Below the pieces are notes generated by a model. It was given only the letters and a program-made list of their open reading frames with translations, had not been told where the DNA came from and searched no databases. The translations under genes were made by a program, and so were the position numbers. A DNA stretch of 64,000 nt from Canna indica (Eukaryota > Streptophyta > Magnoliopsida > Zingiberales > Cannaceae): positions 96,869,501 through 96,933,500 of the forward strand of contig CP136890.1 of the NCBI GenBank assembly GCA_034359265.1, in the 5' to 3' direction. The number at the start of each line of letters is the position of its first letter. Position 1 is the first letter of the stretch. Of the stretch, positions 1 through 12,544 are shown piece by piece.

Positions 1-980
1 CAGAGCGATACCAACACTCAACTCAAACATGTCACAAATGGTTCATGTATGTACTTAAAACGGTTCTAAGGTTGGGAACCGAACTTATACAACCTTGTGA
101 ACCGCGAATAATTCAACCGGAGATTCATGGAAACCCACGGTGGTTTTCATATTTTAAGATAATGTACAACACTTAGGCACATTATTTTAGCCTTAAGGGG
201 TCTTACTAATCGAAGAATGGTTTTGTAGAATTGCATAGGGGCAATTGATGGGACTCTTGTCTCCGCTTTCGTTTCCGCCAATAAATCATCTTTATATTGT
301 GGCTGTAAGGGAACAACAACACAAAATGTGACGGCGGCCTGCGCCCATAATATGCAGTTCACATATGTGAAAGCGGGTTGGGAGGGAACCGCAAATGACT
401 CGCGAATTTTTGCACATACAATATACTCTCCTAACACAGATTTTTCGATGCCAAACAGAGGTAAAATTCATGAACCATAATCACATTCTTGTATTTATTT
501 TATTACTAATGCATTTTATACATTGTATTGATAAATGAATATTATTTGGTCGATGCCGGATATCCTAATGTACCCGAATTTTTAGCACCTTATCGAGGTG
601 AAAGATATCATCAGTCAGATTATCGTAGTCGAGGCCCAATGTCTAAAAGAGAATTGTTCAACCAACGGCATTCATCTGGTAAGAATGTTATCGAACGATA
701 CTTTGGACTCTTGAAAGCACGTTTTTTGATCCTAAAGATGATGCCGAACTATTGGGTTTCAAGACAATGAAGTATTGTATTGGCTTGTTGTGCAATTCAC
801 AACTTTATTATTAAATATAAATTTTTTGATGAATTAGTAAAAATTTGGAACAATGAAGAAGTTATTATTGATGATGATAATGAACCTACATCATCAATAG
901 GTGAACCTTCTTCTAGCCAAAATGTAATGCATGGTATTCGTGAGGATATCGCTAATCAACTTTGGGTGCATCGCCGCTGA
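1..980 (+). pseudogene. PIF/Harbinger transposase remnant (HARBI1-like DDE nuclease), 5' end outside the window
   Basis: The plus strand, read across several frames, gives a HARBI1-type DDE endonuclease. Visible in order are a block around 80-150 like the family's P-x-E-I-x-x-N-P-R-W-F segment, CIGAIDGT near 230-260 (first catalytic Asp), a stretch ending AGWEGTANDSRIF near 370-420 (second Asp), DAGYPNVPEFLAPYRG at 550-600, and NVIERYFGLLKARF at 680-730 (catalytic Glu). A C-terminal CCAIHNFI block and acidic tail end at 980. Several stops and frame changes (for example TGA after about 768) break the gene, and its N-terminal half is missing or outside the window. No terminal repeats or TSD were identified. 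The family call is firm; the copy is inactive. Confidence 0.85.
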
Positions 981-1210
981 TGTATTTTCATTTTTTATGT
1001 TAATAGATACAATGATGTTATTTTCATGATGCTTTAAATTTTATTAGTTTTGTTAGTGCATAGTACCAATAATATACTAACATACTTGCGATATCATAAT
1101 AGATTAATATGGCAGCTTTCTCAAGTCGCATAAGTAAAAATACAACATATTTACGATACCAGAACAGAATATGTTAGTGTGGTATAAAAGTTATAGTACG
1201 AATAAGTGAA

Positions 1211-1447
1211 ACTTCGAAGAATCCTGATCGCTTATTTGCGGCTTGCTCTTCAAGCCTCAAAGGTTGTGGATTATTTCAATGGATCACTCTCATTGCATCA
1301 ACCATACGCGATGGGGAAGAAGAAGTGAACCAAAGCTTTCATAAACCGTTTCATCAAATAGAGGCCAAATTTGATAAGCTCCTTGATATGATATTCAAGG
1401 GGTTACTAATACTTATTGTTACTGCTATTGTATTTTTGTGTAAGTAA
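1211..1447 (+). pseudogene. zf-GRF zinc-finger protein fragment with C-terminal membrane segment
   Basis: An open frame of 78 codons without an in-frame ATG reads TSKNPDRLF, then a Cys-poor half-finger ending GCGLFQW, then a Glu-rich helix, and finally a hydrophobic segment (LLILIVTAIVFLC) before TAA. This order (half of a GRF zinc finger, short coiled region, C-terminal transmembrane helix) matches small plant zf-GRF proteins. The first zinc-ligand half is missing, so it is a fragment. It lies 230 bp downstream of the Harbinger remnant in the same orientation and could be cargo of that element or an independent remnant. Confidence 0.5.
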
Positions 1448-1589
1448 AATGCTATTTTGATGATATTTTTGGATATATTGCTGCTGGGTGTATATATGTT
1501 GTGATGATGTCATATTTTGGATATATTGCTGCTGTGATGCCGTAATTATAGGTTGTGGTGCTGTTATTTTATATTTATTTATTTATTAT

Positions 1590-2290
1590 CATCGGCGATG
1601 AATTGGAGGCGATAACCAATTAATAGTTATGCACACTTTTCTCGTAAAGTCATAAAATAATATTGTGCATTATTATATTATTTGTTTTTCGATCTAGGGT
1701 TTTGATGTTATTGTGTGATTGTGCTGATTTTATCCTTGCGTGGTTGTGCTAATTTTATAATTGTGTGTTTATTAAATAATGAGCAAATCTATTTTTGGTG
1801 AACTATGAATTGGAGGCGGTCACCAACTAATGGTGATATGCATTTTTCTTCATAATCCTACATTTATATAATTCTGGTGCCAAATATAAATTTATATCAA
1901 TCATTCATCTTCTTCTCTGACTCGGTGCTGCAACTGGTTGGTGCCTCCAGCAAGGTCCCTGCAATGAGTGGCTCCTCTACTGGGTTGTGTCAACAGGTTC
2001 GAGCAAGTGACAAACTTGTGCATGAGTACCACCCATCAATTTAATATCTTATCGTGTACTGGTTGACTGCCTCTGGGTGTCCTATGTAATTAAATAATTT
2101 TATTCCATGTGTGAATTGTAAATCTCAATTAACTTTCATAAGCAAAATATGAAATATGTACTCTAATCACTGCAATTAGTGGCTCCTCTACTGGGGTATG
2201 TCAACAGGTTCGAGCAAGTGTCCCTATGTAATTAAACAAATTTATTCTTAATTGTAAATCTCAATTAACTTTCATGTAAGTTATCTGCTA
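1590..2290. repeat. Interspersed direct duplications in AT-rich spacer
   Basis: Two pairs of imperfect direct copies are visible. ATGAATTGGAGGCG with following sequence occurs near 1598 and 1806. The block GTGGCTCCTCTACTGG...CAACAGGTTCGAGCAAGTG occurs near 1968 and 2179, followed both times by TATGTAATTAAA and AATCTCAATTAACTTTCAT. They look like a degenerate tandem duplication, possibly of noncoding DNA belonging to the neighbouring transposon remnant. Confidence 0.5.
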
Positions 2291-3013
2291 CTACATGAAC
2301 ATAATATACAAAGTAGATCTTATGATAAAATTGTGTCATCATATGATTCAGTTCATCAAATCAGATCAAATCAGAGTCAACACAAATTAGCTTGAGATAG
2401 GCTTAAATCGAGTTCAATTGGATTCACTCTAGTCAAATCAAGTTTGATAGTATCAACTCTATCTCATATTCTCCAAGTCGATTTAAGCTAATTTGAGGTT
2501 CAATTTCATCATGTCAAATCTAATAAGGTTCAATCCATGCTTAACCATGCATGAAGAAAGTCAGCATGCAACATTTTGAAGAGGGAATACAGTAAATTAA
2601 AAAAAAAATGAAAACAAATATTTATATAAGTTTTTAAGAACACCTTGCAATTACACCATCCAACTTATTAATTGTTCAAGCTCTTCTTTATTCAATTGAT
2701 TACGATGGGCAACACTTCACAATGACAATGACATTAATTCTCTACCTTGTAGGCATTGACCTGCGGCAAAAATTAGAGCACGTGGCAACATCGCAATTCT
2801 CATAGCCAGGCTTTGAAATCCTTGCAATATTTATCCGAACAGTAGCAACGTAGTCTTCTCATCATACATCACAACCAAATATAATTTAATCAAATCACAC
2901 TATAAAATAATCATATATAGTGGTTTCATTTTTAATATAATAATTTTTTAAAATAATATGTTCCATTTTTAATATAATAATTTTTAATATAATTATATAT
3001 ACATTAACTAATA

Positions 3014-3045
<32 letters not shown>

Positions 3046-3649
3046 TATATTTGTGAATTAACAAATTAAATTAATATTTTTTAAGTTTGAGTAAAAAATT
3101 AAAAATATATATTATGTATGACAAACAAACGTAATTTCAGTTTTCGTCTTGAAAACAGTCATCGAAAATAATATACAACAAACGAGTTTTCGTTGTTTTC
3201 GTTTCACGAAACGAAAATTGCTTCTAAATTTTTATAAACAAACGTGCCCTAAATGACTAAATGAAACTTTTTAAAAATGATGGACCAAACAAAAAAAATA
3301 TAATTAAACCTATTAAGTATTAACCTCATGGACCTTTGGACTAATTTTGAAGAGATTTTATTTAATTTTGTATCTTGTAATTGTCGTGTCGTAAGGTGGT
3401 CCATTTGATTGCCAATTAATCGGGTGAGAATCCATTCTCCCAAATGGAAATCACCCTTTGTCATCTCAAAGCTCATTATATTTCATTTACTACTTTATTT
3501 TTCTTTACAAAATGCAAAAAAAATATTTTCATTAATAAATCAAAAAAGGTTCAAATAATACATTAATTTAGTTTTTAATGCATCCCCTCATGCTAAGTAG
3601 CTAGCTCAGGGTCAAAGTTGACCTTTTCAAAGATATTTAAGGAATGCTC

Positions 3650-3652
<3 letters not shown>

Positions 3653-3706
<54 letters not shown>
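3653..3706. repeat. (AT)n microsatellite
   Basis: About 27 uninterrupted AT units. It generates a spurious Tyr-Ile ORF and is likely length-polymorphic. Confidence 0.95.
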
Positions 3707-3709
<3 letters not shown>

Positions 3710-5520
3710 CATGATAGATAAGATAGATATTGTGAACCAATGCAAGGCTGAATATAATTGGCAAGAAATGTGGCAGACATGGATGTATCATGTAAACTTA
3801 CAAATGTAAGTTATATGTGTGAAGGAAGGAAGCTAATTGATGCTAAAAGTGATAGCTAGGTATTCTTAGATGCTGCCATCTGATCTCGATCACTTTTTCA
3901 GATGGTGAATTTGAACCCATCGGTTGAAGAGCCTGCAACTCACCTAATCTACCCTAACCCTAACACATAGAATCTCTAGTAGGTCCAATACATAGTCGTG
4001 GTCTCAAATTATTCCAACAACTCGGTCTAGGAGAATACCAAGCACAAAAGAATCACTCACCTTTGAGAGACAAGTCACATGCGCCCAATATATCCTTCTT
4101 GCCCTCACAATTTATTCATATTTTAAATAAGCATATATTTCATTTTGATGAAAAATTAATGATGTGACATATATATTTTTCAAATTTGTAATTTGTTTCA
4201 ATTTTAAAAATGTATGTCATGTGGAATTAAGTAGCTAGCTAGAGAGGATGTATTATATATAATTAATCACCAATTTATATGCATATATATATATATATAT
4301 ATATATGTTAATGGTTAGTTAAAATGTGATAGATGGGAAAGCTCAAGGTAGTAATGATTAGAAATGTATTGAGCAGCGCCAAGCTAAGTGATGGTTTCAA
4401 GGTTAGGCAATGGGAGTATATATTAATAAATGTCATGTATGCTTGTGAGATGGAGACAAGGGAAATCTAGTGGGTGGGCAAGAAGACCAGAGGAGCCATG
4501 GGGTGAGTAATTTATGAGCATGGAGATCACTAAACCCTATTTGAAAACTGAGAAGGAAGAGGACATGTGAAGGTGGGGTCCATGCTATCTATCTACTGTG
4601 CCATTTTGGTGCTCTCATGTCAAAACTATTCCAGGATGGTGTAGAGCCAAAATGAGTGCCCACTTGTGAACTACTCTTTTCATTTACTTTTTAGCCGGGA
4701 TTGCTGGGGCAAGGCCAGTAGGCCGCACTTCACTCTACTCCACTCATATATATATATATATATATTATTTCAACATCAAAACCTCTCCGTTAATTACTTG
4801 ATAACACTAAAATATATAATTAAGAGACCATTTGGTGAGTGATTTCTTTAATTTGTTGCTAAATTAATTGACATGTATAATATGTCAAGTTAATTTATAT
4901 ATGTATCATTGGTTTTTCTCGCTTATAATTAACATAGTTTAGATATTAATATTTTGAAATATACAGAAAGAGTACTTTTGATGACCAATGATAAGAATGA
5001 GAAGTGAGTTCACTTTAATACCTAAGCTAACGATATCTAAAATGAAGTTAATGTGGGATGGACTTATCAAGGAAAGTTGGTGGAAGCCTATTTATAGCTC
5101 GAAAAAGCAAAGTTGGTGATCGACCGATACCGCTTATGTACCACGTGACAAATCTACCGATTGATACATCATATCTTGTTAGGATAGACGCAATCATCAA
5201 TTTGACATATTGTTTAACATGGCATTCGATGCATGTGTGATCTAAACTAATATATATCACATTGGCAAAGCGTTGAGACTTAATGTAAGCATGACAAAGC
5301 CAATCGAGTTTATGTTTGGCATAGACAAAATAATTGATGGATTTATTGGATCGAGTTAATTTGTAAGACAATATGTATATCTGGTCCCAAAAGTTCACAT
5401 CGAATCGATAGAAATAGAAAATCCAAAAATCATAGTTTAAGGTGCAAACACATTTATTCACACTAACAAATAGATAGATTAGAAGATGTGGTACGTACTA
5501 AAAGAAATTAATTTTACGTA

Positions 5521-5968
5521 GGATTGTTCATTCGGTTCAAATCGAATCGAATCAAATTAAATCAAATCAAAAAAAAAATTATACCGAAATTTTAATCCGA
5601 ATCCGAACCGAATTATGCCTAAATCAATCTAACCCGAATCGAAATTATTCGGTTCGGTTCGATTTCCAATCCGAAAACTAAAATTTTAATTAATTCGATT
5701 AAAAATTAAAAGTTAAAAATTATTACCCAATACACATTTATTTAACTGGGTTAAAAAATAAAAATATATATTATTTTTTAATTAATTTGGTTTTCGGTTC
5801 GGGTCGATTCTCAGAATCCGGGAATCAAATTCGAACTGAAATCCAAAATTCGGATTTGGTTCGGGCTAAGAATCGAACCTGCAATCGTTGAAATTGAATC
5901 GAACCAAAAAATTTGGTTCGGTTTTCCAGTTCGATTCGGTGTGAACCGAACAATGAACAACCCTGATA
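5521..5968. mobile_element. Inverted-repeat MITE-like element rich in GGTTCGATTCGG motifs
   Basis: The left end GGATTGTTCATTCGGTTC is mirrored by GAACCGAACAATGAACAACC on the right. The body is built from TCGGTTCGATT-like words on both strands. A 7-bp repeat TTACGTA lies directly on both sides (5514-5520 and 5969-5975), consistent with a target-site duplication of a hAT-like nonautonomous element. Exact ends are uncertain by 1-3 bases because the last GAT before the right repeat has no mirror on the left. Confidence 0.65.
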
Positions 5969-5975
5969 TTACGTA

Positions 5976-7514
5976 CTTCATTAGATTTCAATAAATTATA
6001 TTAATAATTTTTTTATTCAAGTAAGTAAAATTATCAATCCAAGTAGAGCAATACCAGGTCAATTGTGGGTAGTACAATTAGTGATAATATGTTGTAAATT
6101 ATTCAGAAGTTTAAAATTTAATCATTGGTACGATGTAAATGATTTTTTATCCTTATTAAAATAATAATAATAAGAAGAACAATACATGATAAAATATATT
6201 GTCATCCAGTGGAGTGAAAGTTACTCTACGTACGTATAATAATAATTATAAAAATAAGAGTAATAATTACCGGGAGAGTTATGTATATAAAAACATTTAA
6301 ATACAGGTGACGACAATCTGTGGTTTGGCTTTTGCTGGATGGTGAGGAATTTGTTGCCATTCGATCGGTAATTATATATAGTGTTGACCAAAATTCCAAT
6401 TGAAAATGGTAGCTTCTTATCCCCATTGTCATTAAGCATGCATGCATGCATGCATGCTTGTCAGCTGTTCTAATTTATTCATGTGAAGAAATAATTATTA
6501 TTTTAATTTAAGAAAGGAGAGAAAACAGCTGTAATTTCCATGGCAAGTGGTCTCAACATTGAATGAGCGAATAGGTTACAGCTATGACCTCGATGCCTCC
6601 CGCATGCTAGCTCTATACGTTACAGTGTACTATACCCACCCATACACATCGCGCGGTGGTCCACTCCCGGCGCATAATATCATTTATGGGGACGAATTAA
6701 CCAAGCAGCTAGCTTTTATTAACAAGCACGTCTTTCAAAGCGCGCGCGCGCTCCCTCTCTCTCTCTCTCGTCTTCGCTGATGATCCCGAGACACAGTTCG
6801 TTAAGTATGGGGATTTGGGTCCCCTTCTCCTCTCGCATGACATGTGAGTTGCGAGCCTAGTCAACCCGGGGAGGACGCATGCACATGGCTCGAGGACGAA
6901 CACAATTATTGGGAATCCAACGTAATTTGCCATTTAACGTTAATTAATTAAGCGAGCAAATTATGCGTCGTTTCTGTCTTCCCTTCTTAGATTTTGACCC
7001 AACCCTTCTATGGATTTTTATATGTGGTTGGGGATTTAGATGATATTTCTAGGTGGCTAGTGGAGTTATGTGCTAATTAATTAATTATATGGATTATATA
7101 TAGGTCGGTTGATATGACAGGGAACCTTAAAATTTGGAGACAGATGTCAGTGCATGAGTAAGGATTAATCTCATGACCTCTTTCTCTGTCAATTTTAGTA
7201 CTATATATATGAAATTAATAACATTCGTTAGCAAGTTGAAGTGGCAGTCGGCAGATCAATTATGAGTTTGGAGTTGTTATTGACGTGTCAAGATTTTGGA
7301 GGATCCCTTCAATTGCATTCATTGCGCACATTCTTCTTCTATGAGCCCGGAATCGTGTTGTTACACTAACAAATGTTTGACAAACACGCGGAGATCAAAG
7401 TAATAGCCGTCAGGTCGCCGAGGGATAATAGAGCTAATATAATTGATGACTAGAACTAATTATTTGATTACGTGGTGCACGTATGCGTATCAAAATTTGC
7501 CACGTAATCATTCT
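5976..7514. other. Intergenic spacer with RY-type (CATG)n run, no gene seen
   Basis: Contains an alternating GCATGCATGC... run at 6436-6457 and a short GC/CT run at 6738-6769. The overlapping open frames at 6221-6933 come from these simple sequences and match no family. Nothing else is recognised. Confidence 0.55.
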
Positions 7515-8362
7515 CACCATGATATTAAAAAATATGATTGACGTTTTCACTAGGGTACTAAAATACTCATATCATTTATTTTTTAGCTAAAATATCATTA
7601 AAGTTATCGAAAATGATACAAAAATATTTTTAATCGCCTTGAATGTCCAATGCAAACTCACCATCCCAGAACATCGCTTCAAGCAATCGAATAAGTGGAC
7701 AAATTACTTTTGAGCAATTACAATACTACTATAGATATGAGAAGATGACCATTTTATTGGAGTCTTGGACTGATCTGAATTCAAGTAGAATTGTTCTCAT
7801 AGTTGTCCTCATTTTTAAATGAGATAATTTTATTATTATTATTATTATTATGTAGGACTAATTTGAATTCAGGCATAATTGTATCTCGTAGTTGTCCTAA
7901 TTTTTGAGTGAGATATAATTTTTTTTAAAAAAATTCATTATGTTGAACTCATCTGAATCTTGAGTTTTTATTCTACCGTGGAATGACAAATTTGTAGTCA
8001 AATTGTAGCCAAATCAGAACAATTCATAAATGTGGCTGGAATATTATAGCAAAATTGCAAAAAAAAAAAAAAAAACCAACATAGCAAATGAAAAATTGCA
8101 CAAAAAAAACTTGATAGCAAAAAAAAAAACCCAATTATCCAATGTCACTATAAAAAATCAATAAAAAAATTTGAATTATGATATCAAAAATAGTAATATA
8201 CTGAATTTAACACTGAGATAATACTATGATTTATTATAGTGTCATTGCATAATTGAGTGTTTAGTTTTAGTGGCATTTTAGCTCCGAAACAAAATATAGA
8301 AGCATTTCAGTACCCTAGTGAAAACGTGAAAGATATTTTAGTAATTTTAATATAAATGGTGG
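7515..8362. mobile_element. Nonautonomous element with long terminal inverted repeats (Mutator-like or foldback)
   Basis: The left arm runs from CACCATGATATT through GACGTTTTCACTAGGGTACTAAAAT (split here as GACGTTTTCACTAG and GGTACTAAAAT). The right arm, read in reverse complement, gives CACCATTTATATT, then CACGTTTTCACTAG and GGTACTGAAAT. The arms are over 80 bp with modest divergence. The centre is A-rich with poly-A runs near 8057-8130 and encodes nothing. No clear TSD was found, so the superfamily is a guess from TIR length. Confidence 0.6.
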
Positions 8363-8558
8363 GACCCCCTGTTGACATGGCAAGTCTTGGTCTGCATATG
8401 CACCATGTGTTCAAGTCTTCAGTCTAAATCATCAGTCACATCAATTATATTATCTCTCCATTAATATTGTTTATATGTATGGTCATTTTTGTATCCAATT
8501 TCATTACATAAGGGGGGGGTTATCAAAAAAACGTTATGAGCATTTTAGCACTCATGAG

Positions 8559-9500
8559 TAGGGGTGATAATTTTATTCACATCCACTAACTAAAAATCGC
8601 ATCCGCATCGTACCATATCTGCAAGTACAAAAAAAAAGATACAGATAAGGATCTAGAAAATTTATATTTGCTTGGATACAAATATGACTGTGGATCCGCA
8701 CCATATTCGCACCGCCTATTCAAATCTTTGAATTATTATTTTGCCAATATAAGTTATCAACATATATATTGAATATTATTGTCTTGTTAAATCATGGATT
8801 GTTGAATATTGTTGTCGTTTAATATTATTATGGTTGATAGTGGTTAAATTATAAATTCTGGTTGAGTAGTTGAATTGTTTCTTTTTTTGGATTGATATGA
8901 TGTTTTAATGGAGTATTAGTAAATGAATTTTGAAGTACATTATATACTTGTTCTAGATTAATGAATTGATAATTTATTTATTTTTTAATTAAATATATTA
9001 TCTTAATATTTTTTAATTAAATACTGTGTAGATATCTGCATTTGAAGCGGTCACTACAACACAATTAACCTATAAAGACACAAAATTAGAGATAAATTAT
9101 ATTTTTATTTCTAAATCTTTACATTTAGAGACTATTAGACACAAAATTTATTCCTAATTAGTCTCTAAAGATCTATATAAACAACAACAACAGAGTCACT
9201 TAATTAATTTGACTCTAAGCTATAGAAACACCAGTAACAAAGTCACTTAATTGATCTGACTGTAAAGCTATTTTTAGAAATTAATTAGGAACACATTTTG
9301 TATTTATTAGTCTCTAAATGTGAAGATTTAGAAACAAAAAATTAATTTGTCTCTAATTATGTGTCTCTATAGGCCGATTATGTTGTAGTGGGTGCATATA
9401 TGAATATTTATATTCGTAACGAATACAGTGCGAATATAGGGTGCGGTGAGGATGCGAATAATGCGATATTCGCATCGTATCCGATTCATTGCCACTCTTA
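8559..9500. mobile_element. TAGGGGTG-ended hAT-like nonautonomous element (host of a CACTA MITE)
   Basis: The left end TAGGGGTGATAAT pairs with the right end, which reads TAAGAGTGGCAAT in reverse complement. Both ends continue with GCATCCGCATCGTA-like words. The 8 bases outside are CTCATGAG and TCCGTGAG, a possible decayed 8-bp target duplication (5 of 8 identical). A complete CACTA MITE interrupts the element at 9052-9390. Confidence 0.5.
9052..9390. mobile_element. CACTA-type MITE, 339 bp, with 3-bp TSD
   Basis: Terminal repeats CACTACAACA and TGTTGTAGTG are perfect inverted repeats starting with CACTA. The inverted similarity continues inward as TATAGAGACAC and AATTAGAGAC words. Trinucleotide GGT lies immediately outside both ends (9049-9051 and 9391-9393), the 3-bp duplication expected of CACTA transposons. 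It codes for nothing. The ends differ from the CACTACTAGAAA family farther right, so it belongs to a different CACTA lineage. Confidence 0.85.
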
Positions 9501-10081
9501 TCCGTGAGAAAATATATCAACAAGTGAACACGGATAAAAAATTAATGAAGATTGATTTATATATATATATATATAAATTTATATTCGTTCTTTAATTATT
9601 CAGGTTCATTAATCAATGCTCAGGTTCACTCTTATTCATAAAAAACTTAACGGGCGACCCATATAAGTTATGTTCCCCGTTGGTAGAGTTTTTCCCTATC
9701 AGCTATATGTCATGCCATTTTACCAATTAAATGATTACGTAAACATTTGCAACTCTTCAAATTTTTTTGCCAATTCGCCATTGGTTCTATATCTCACATT
9801 TTCTTTCAATACTCTTAATCTTGAGAAATTCAGTTAAAACTTTAACAAAACACTAGACCATGATTTTTTCCTCAAGAGACACCCGTGTATAATTAGGTCA
9901 ATGACTCAAACTTTGATTAGCTTTTAATTCCTATATTATTCGAGCCCTCATTGTTAATATCTTATAATTTATATGGATTGCGGTCTATTATGTGCAGCAA
10001 CTTTTCTCTTTTCTAATTTCTAATTTATCGGTCCAAAACACAAGAGGAACCCTTGAAAATGAACATCAAGAATACATTTAG

Positions 10082-10585
10082 ACGGTATTAATTTGATACA
10101 TTGCCACTTAATATTATTAGAAATCTAGATTATTATCTAGATAAATTATTATTTTTAAAATTATCAATAATATTATAGTACTATATTTGGTATGTACTGA
10201 TAATCTTGCTAATAATTTGCATTACTTCATTTGATATAAAAGAAAAATTACTAAAAAATTTATATCTTTAACTAAAAATACCATTAAATTAAAAAAAAAC
10301 CGAGATTATCAATTTACTATGAGACGAGGAAAATGAAATGAGATAGGAATTTTTTTTCTATGTTAATAGAAAGTATTTTAATTGGGAGTATTTTTGTCAA
10401 AAAAAAAATTATCATTTTACTGGTAATCCACATAGTCACCTCCTCTTTTGGTAATGTAGATTATCATAGGCATCCAGATTATCAGAAATTTATTTCAACC
10501 AAACGCGGTAATCTGATGAGGTCCAAGTAATTTTAATAAAAATTATCAGTAATTCATTTAGATTATCTCATACCAAATGTTTCAT
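10082..10585 (-). mobile_element. MITE copy A (ACGGAACATTT family)
   Basis: Its reverse complement aligns along most of its length with 46931-47485, sharing blocks such as GAGATAATCTAAAT near one end and GATACATT followed by ACTTAA near the other. The ends are decayed relative to copy B. It abuts the LINE that starts near 10640. No coding capacity. Confidence 0.55.
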
Positions 10586-10674
10586 CAGAGCATATTTGTT
10601 TCGTAGTGCAGAGATGATACGTTAAGAGATCATTTTGTAAGAGACGAACTTTTTTCTTGGCGACTCCGCTGGCG

Positions 10675-12492
10675 ATGGAAAACCCTAGGGTTTCCATGCC
10701 AGCTTTCGCGTCCTCATGCCCTCGCCCACCTCCCTTCCCACCCGATCCCCCCTCTGGCAAGCATTCGCCTTCCCTCTCTCCTCCGGTGTCGTGCTCTTCG
10801 TCGATGCCTCAAGCGCATCCGACAATCCTTGACACCTCCATGCCTCAAGCATTGTCGGGTAACCCTAATGGTCCTCCGATGATGTCTTCGCAAGCATCCC
10901 CACCCTCTCTACCCATGAATATCTTCTCCGTGGCTTCTGGTGAGGGTCTTCTGGGATTTGGAGCCTCCGACCCTCCTTCGTTGTCAGTGGCTAACGGAGA
11001 CAGGGCTTCCCCAATCCCTTCTGCTCCGAATGTTGGTAGCCCGTCAACCCCATCCAGACCTATTTCATGGGCAGAGATCCGTAAAAATTCCAACCCTAAA
11101 AAGGGGCAAGGTGTGGATTCTCCCCTTCTATTCTCTAAAATTCAATCGACTACTTCCGATCGTGTTATTTTTACCGCTGATCAAGTTCAATCCCTCTGTC
11201 AGCCGTGGGAGATGAGTTTGATCGGCAAATTTTTAGGCAAGCCACCGCCCCTTGATGTTGTCCGTTCGTGGGCTAATCGCCTTTGGCATATACATGGTTT
11301 TCTGTCCGTTCTTGATTTAGACGATTTTTTTTTTGTTTTCTGCTTCAATTCTATTGACGCTGCGAAGTTTGTTTTGACAGGTGGCCCATGGTCTCTCCGT
11401 GGATATGCCATCCGCTTGATTCCATGGAAACCCTTTTTCAAACCATGGGATGAAACCTTTTCTACAGCCCCTGTGTGGCTTCGACTTCAGTCTCTCCCTC
11501 TCGAGTTTTGGAATGAAGATTGTATTTCCTATATCGCGAGTAAATTTGGCTCTGTTTTGCGTATAGATGATCGCTCTTTTGGTTATGAAAGAGGGCGATA
11601 TGTTCGAGTTTGTGTCGAACTGGATTTGGCTTTACCCCTTCGGCAAGGGGTGTGAATTTCTGTTGATGATGAAGATTTTTTTCTTTCAGCTTGTTACGAA
11701 AATCTTCCTTTTGTATGTTTTCAATGTGGTTTAATTGAGCATAGGGAAGCTGGATGCCCTACCCTCCTTCAAAAGAAAAATTCTAGGGTTCCCAACCCCT
11801 TTTTCGATTCTTCTACTTCTATGAACATTTTGTCGATTTTAGTCGACTCTATGCAAACCTCTTATTTAAATCAAGAGGCTGTCAAGGTTCCCCCAGTTGC
11901 CAATTCGGCTGTCCCTCGGAATCCTAAACCAGTGGCAGGCCCCTGGATTGAAGTCCAGCGGAAGAACTGATAGAATCGTCCTCGTAGTGTGCATCAACCT
12001 CCTACTTGGAAGGATGGTCGTGCTCGGACCTCTGGTGCTTATATGGACTCCATGGAGGAAGGTGAGATTGGTAATGATAATGTTACTCATCCTTCAAATG
12101 GTTCTGTTAAGAAAAATACTTCCTCTAATCCTTCTGTTAAAAAGAATCATGCTCCAATTAATAATTTCATTTGCCCTGTTGCTCCTAGGCAGGGCAAGTC
12201 TCCTTCTAATGGTACTTCAAGCACGTTGCATAAGACTCCTAAACCTAGTAAAAGTGTTGTAATATCCAAGCCTAGCCCTACTCCTAAAATCATTCCTGAA
12301 CTTGATTCTGAACTAAATGTTGTTTTTAATGCTCAGACTGATTTATTTAATTCTGCTAGCTCATCTAGAATCAACACCAAAAAGAAAGGTAAGTCTCATA
12401 AGCTCTCCCCCAATATAAATTCCTACTCTAAGTCTCATGTTTTAATTGGTTCTACAAACAAAAGACAGAGAGTAGATTTTATTTATGATTAG
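10675..12492 (+). pseudogene. LINE 1 ORF1: gag-like protein with DUF4283 and CCHC zinc knuckle
   Basis: The first ATG is at 10675. A Pro/Ser-rich N-terminus is followed by a DUF4283-like domain at about 11160-11650 (…SLIGKFLGKPPPLDVV…, GGPWSLRGYAIRLIPW, VWLRLQSLPLEFWNED). A stop at 11653 (TGA) breaks the frame. Reading on, the zinc knuckle C-x2-C-x4-H-x4-C (CFQCGLIEHREAGC) appears at about 11719-11760. A Ser/Lys-rich tail in another frame ends at the TAG near 12490. ORF1p of L1 elements binds RNA in the cytoplasm; this copy is broken by at least one stop and one frameshift. Confidence 0.8.
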
Positions 12493-12544
12493 GTCCCTTT
12501 AAAGGATAACCTCATCTCTAGCTCTAATGCTTTTACTCCATTAC

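Larger units (their letters stand above)
1448..5513. other. AT-rich intergenic spacer, no gene seen
   Basis: Apart from the duplications at 1590-2290, this stretch holds simple repeats: (TAA)n near 3010-3045, (AT)n at 3653-3706, and shorter (AT)n near 4282-4305 and 4745-4766. Around 3120-3252 lies Harbinger/hAT-like debris ending AAACAAACGTGCCCT, without a recognisable partner end. The open frames here are short, AT-driven and resemble no protein I know. Confidence 0.6.

Noticed and set aside
147..437. Minus-strand 96-aa frame
   Set aside because: Antisense shadow of the Harbinger transposase, whose conserved IGAIDGT and AGWEG motifs read on the plus strand.
3618..3809. Frame with a Tyr-Ile run
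   Set aside because: Produced by the (AT)n microsatellite.
5800..5960. tRNA-like GGTTCGATTC words
   Set aside because: They are short-repeat units of the inverted-repeat element; no cloverleaf can be built around them.
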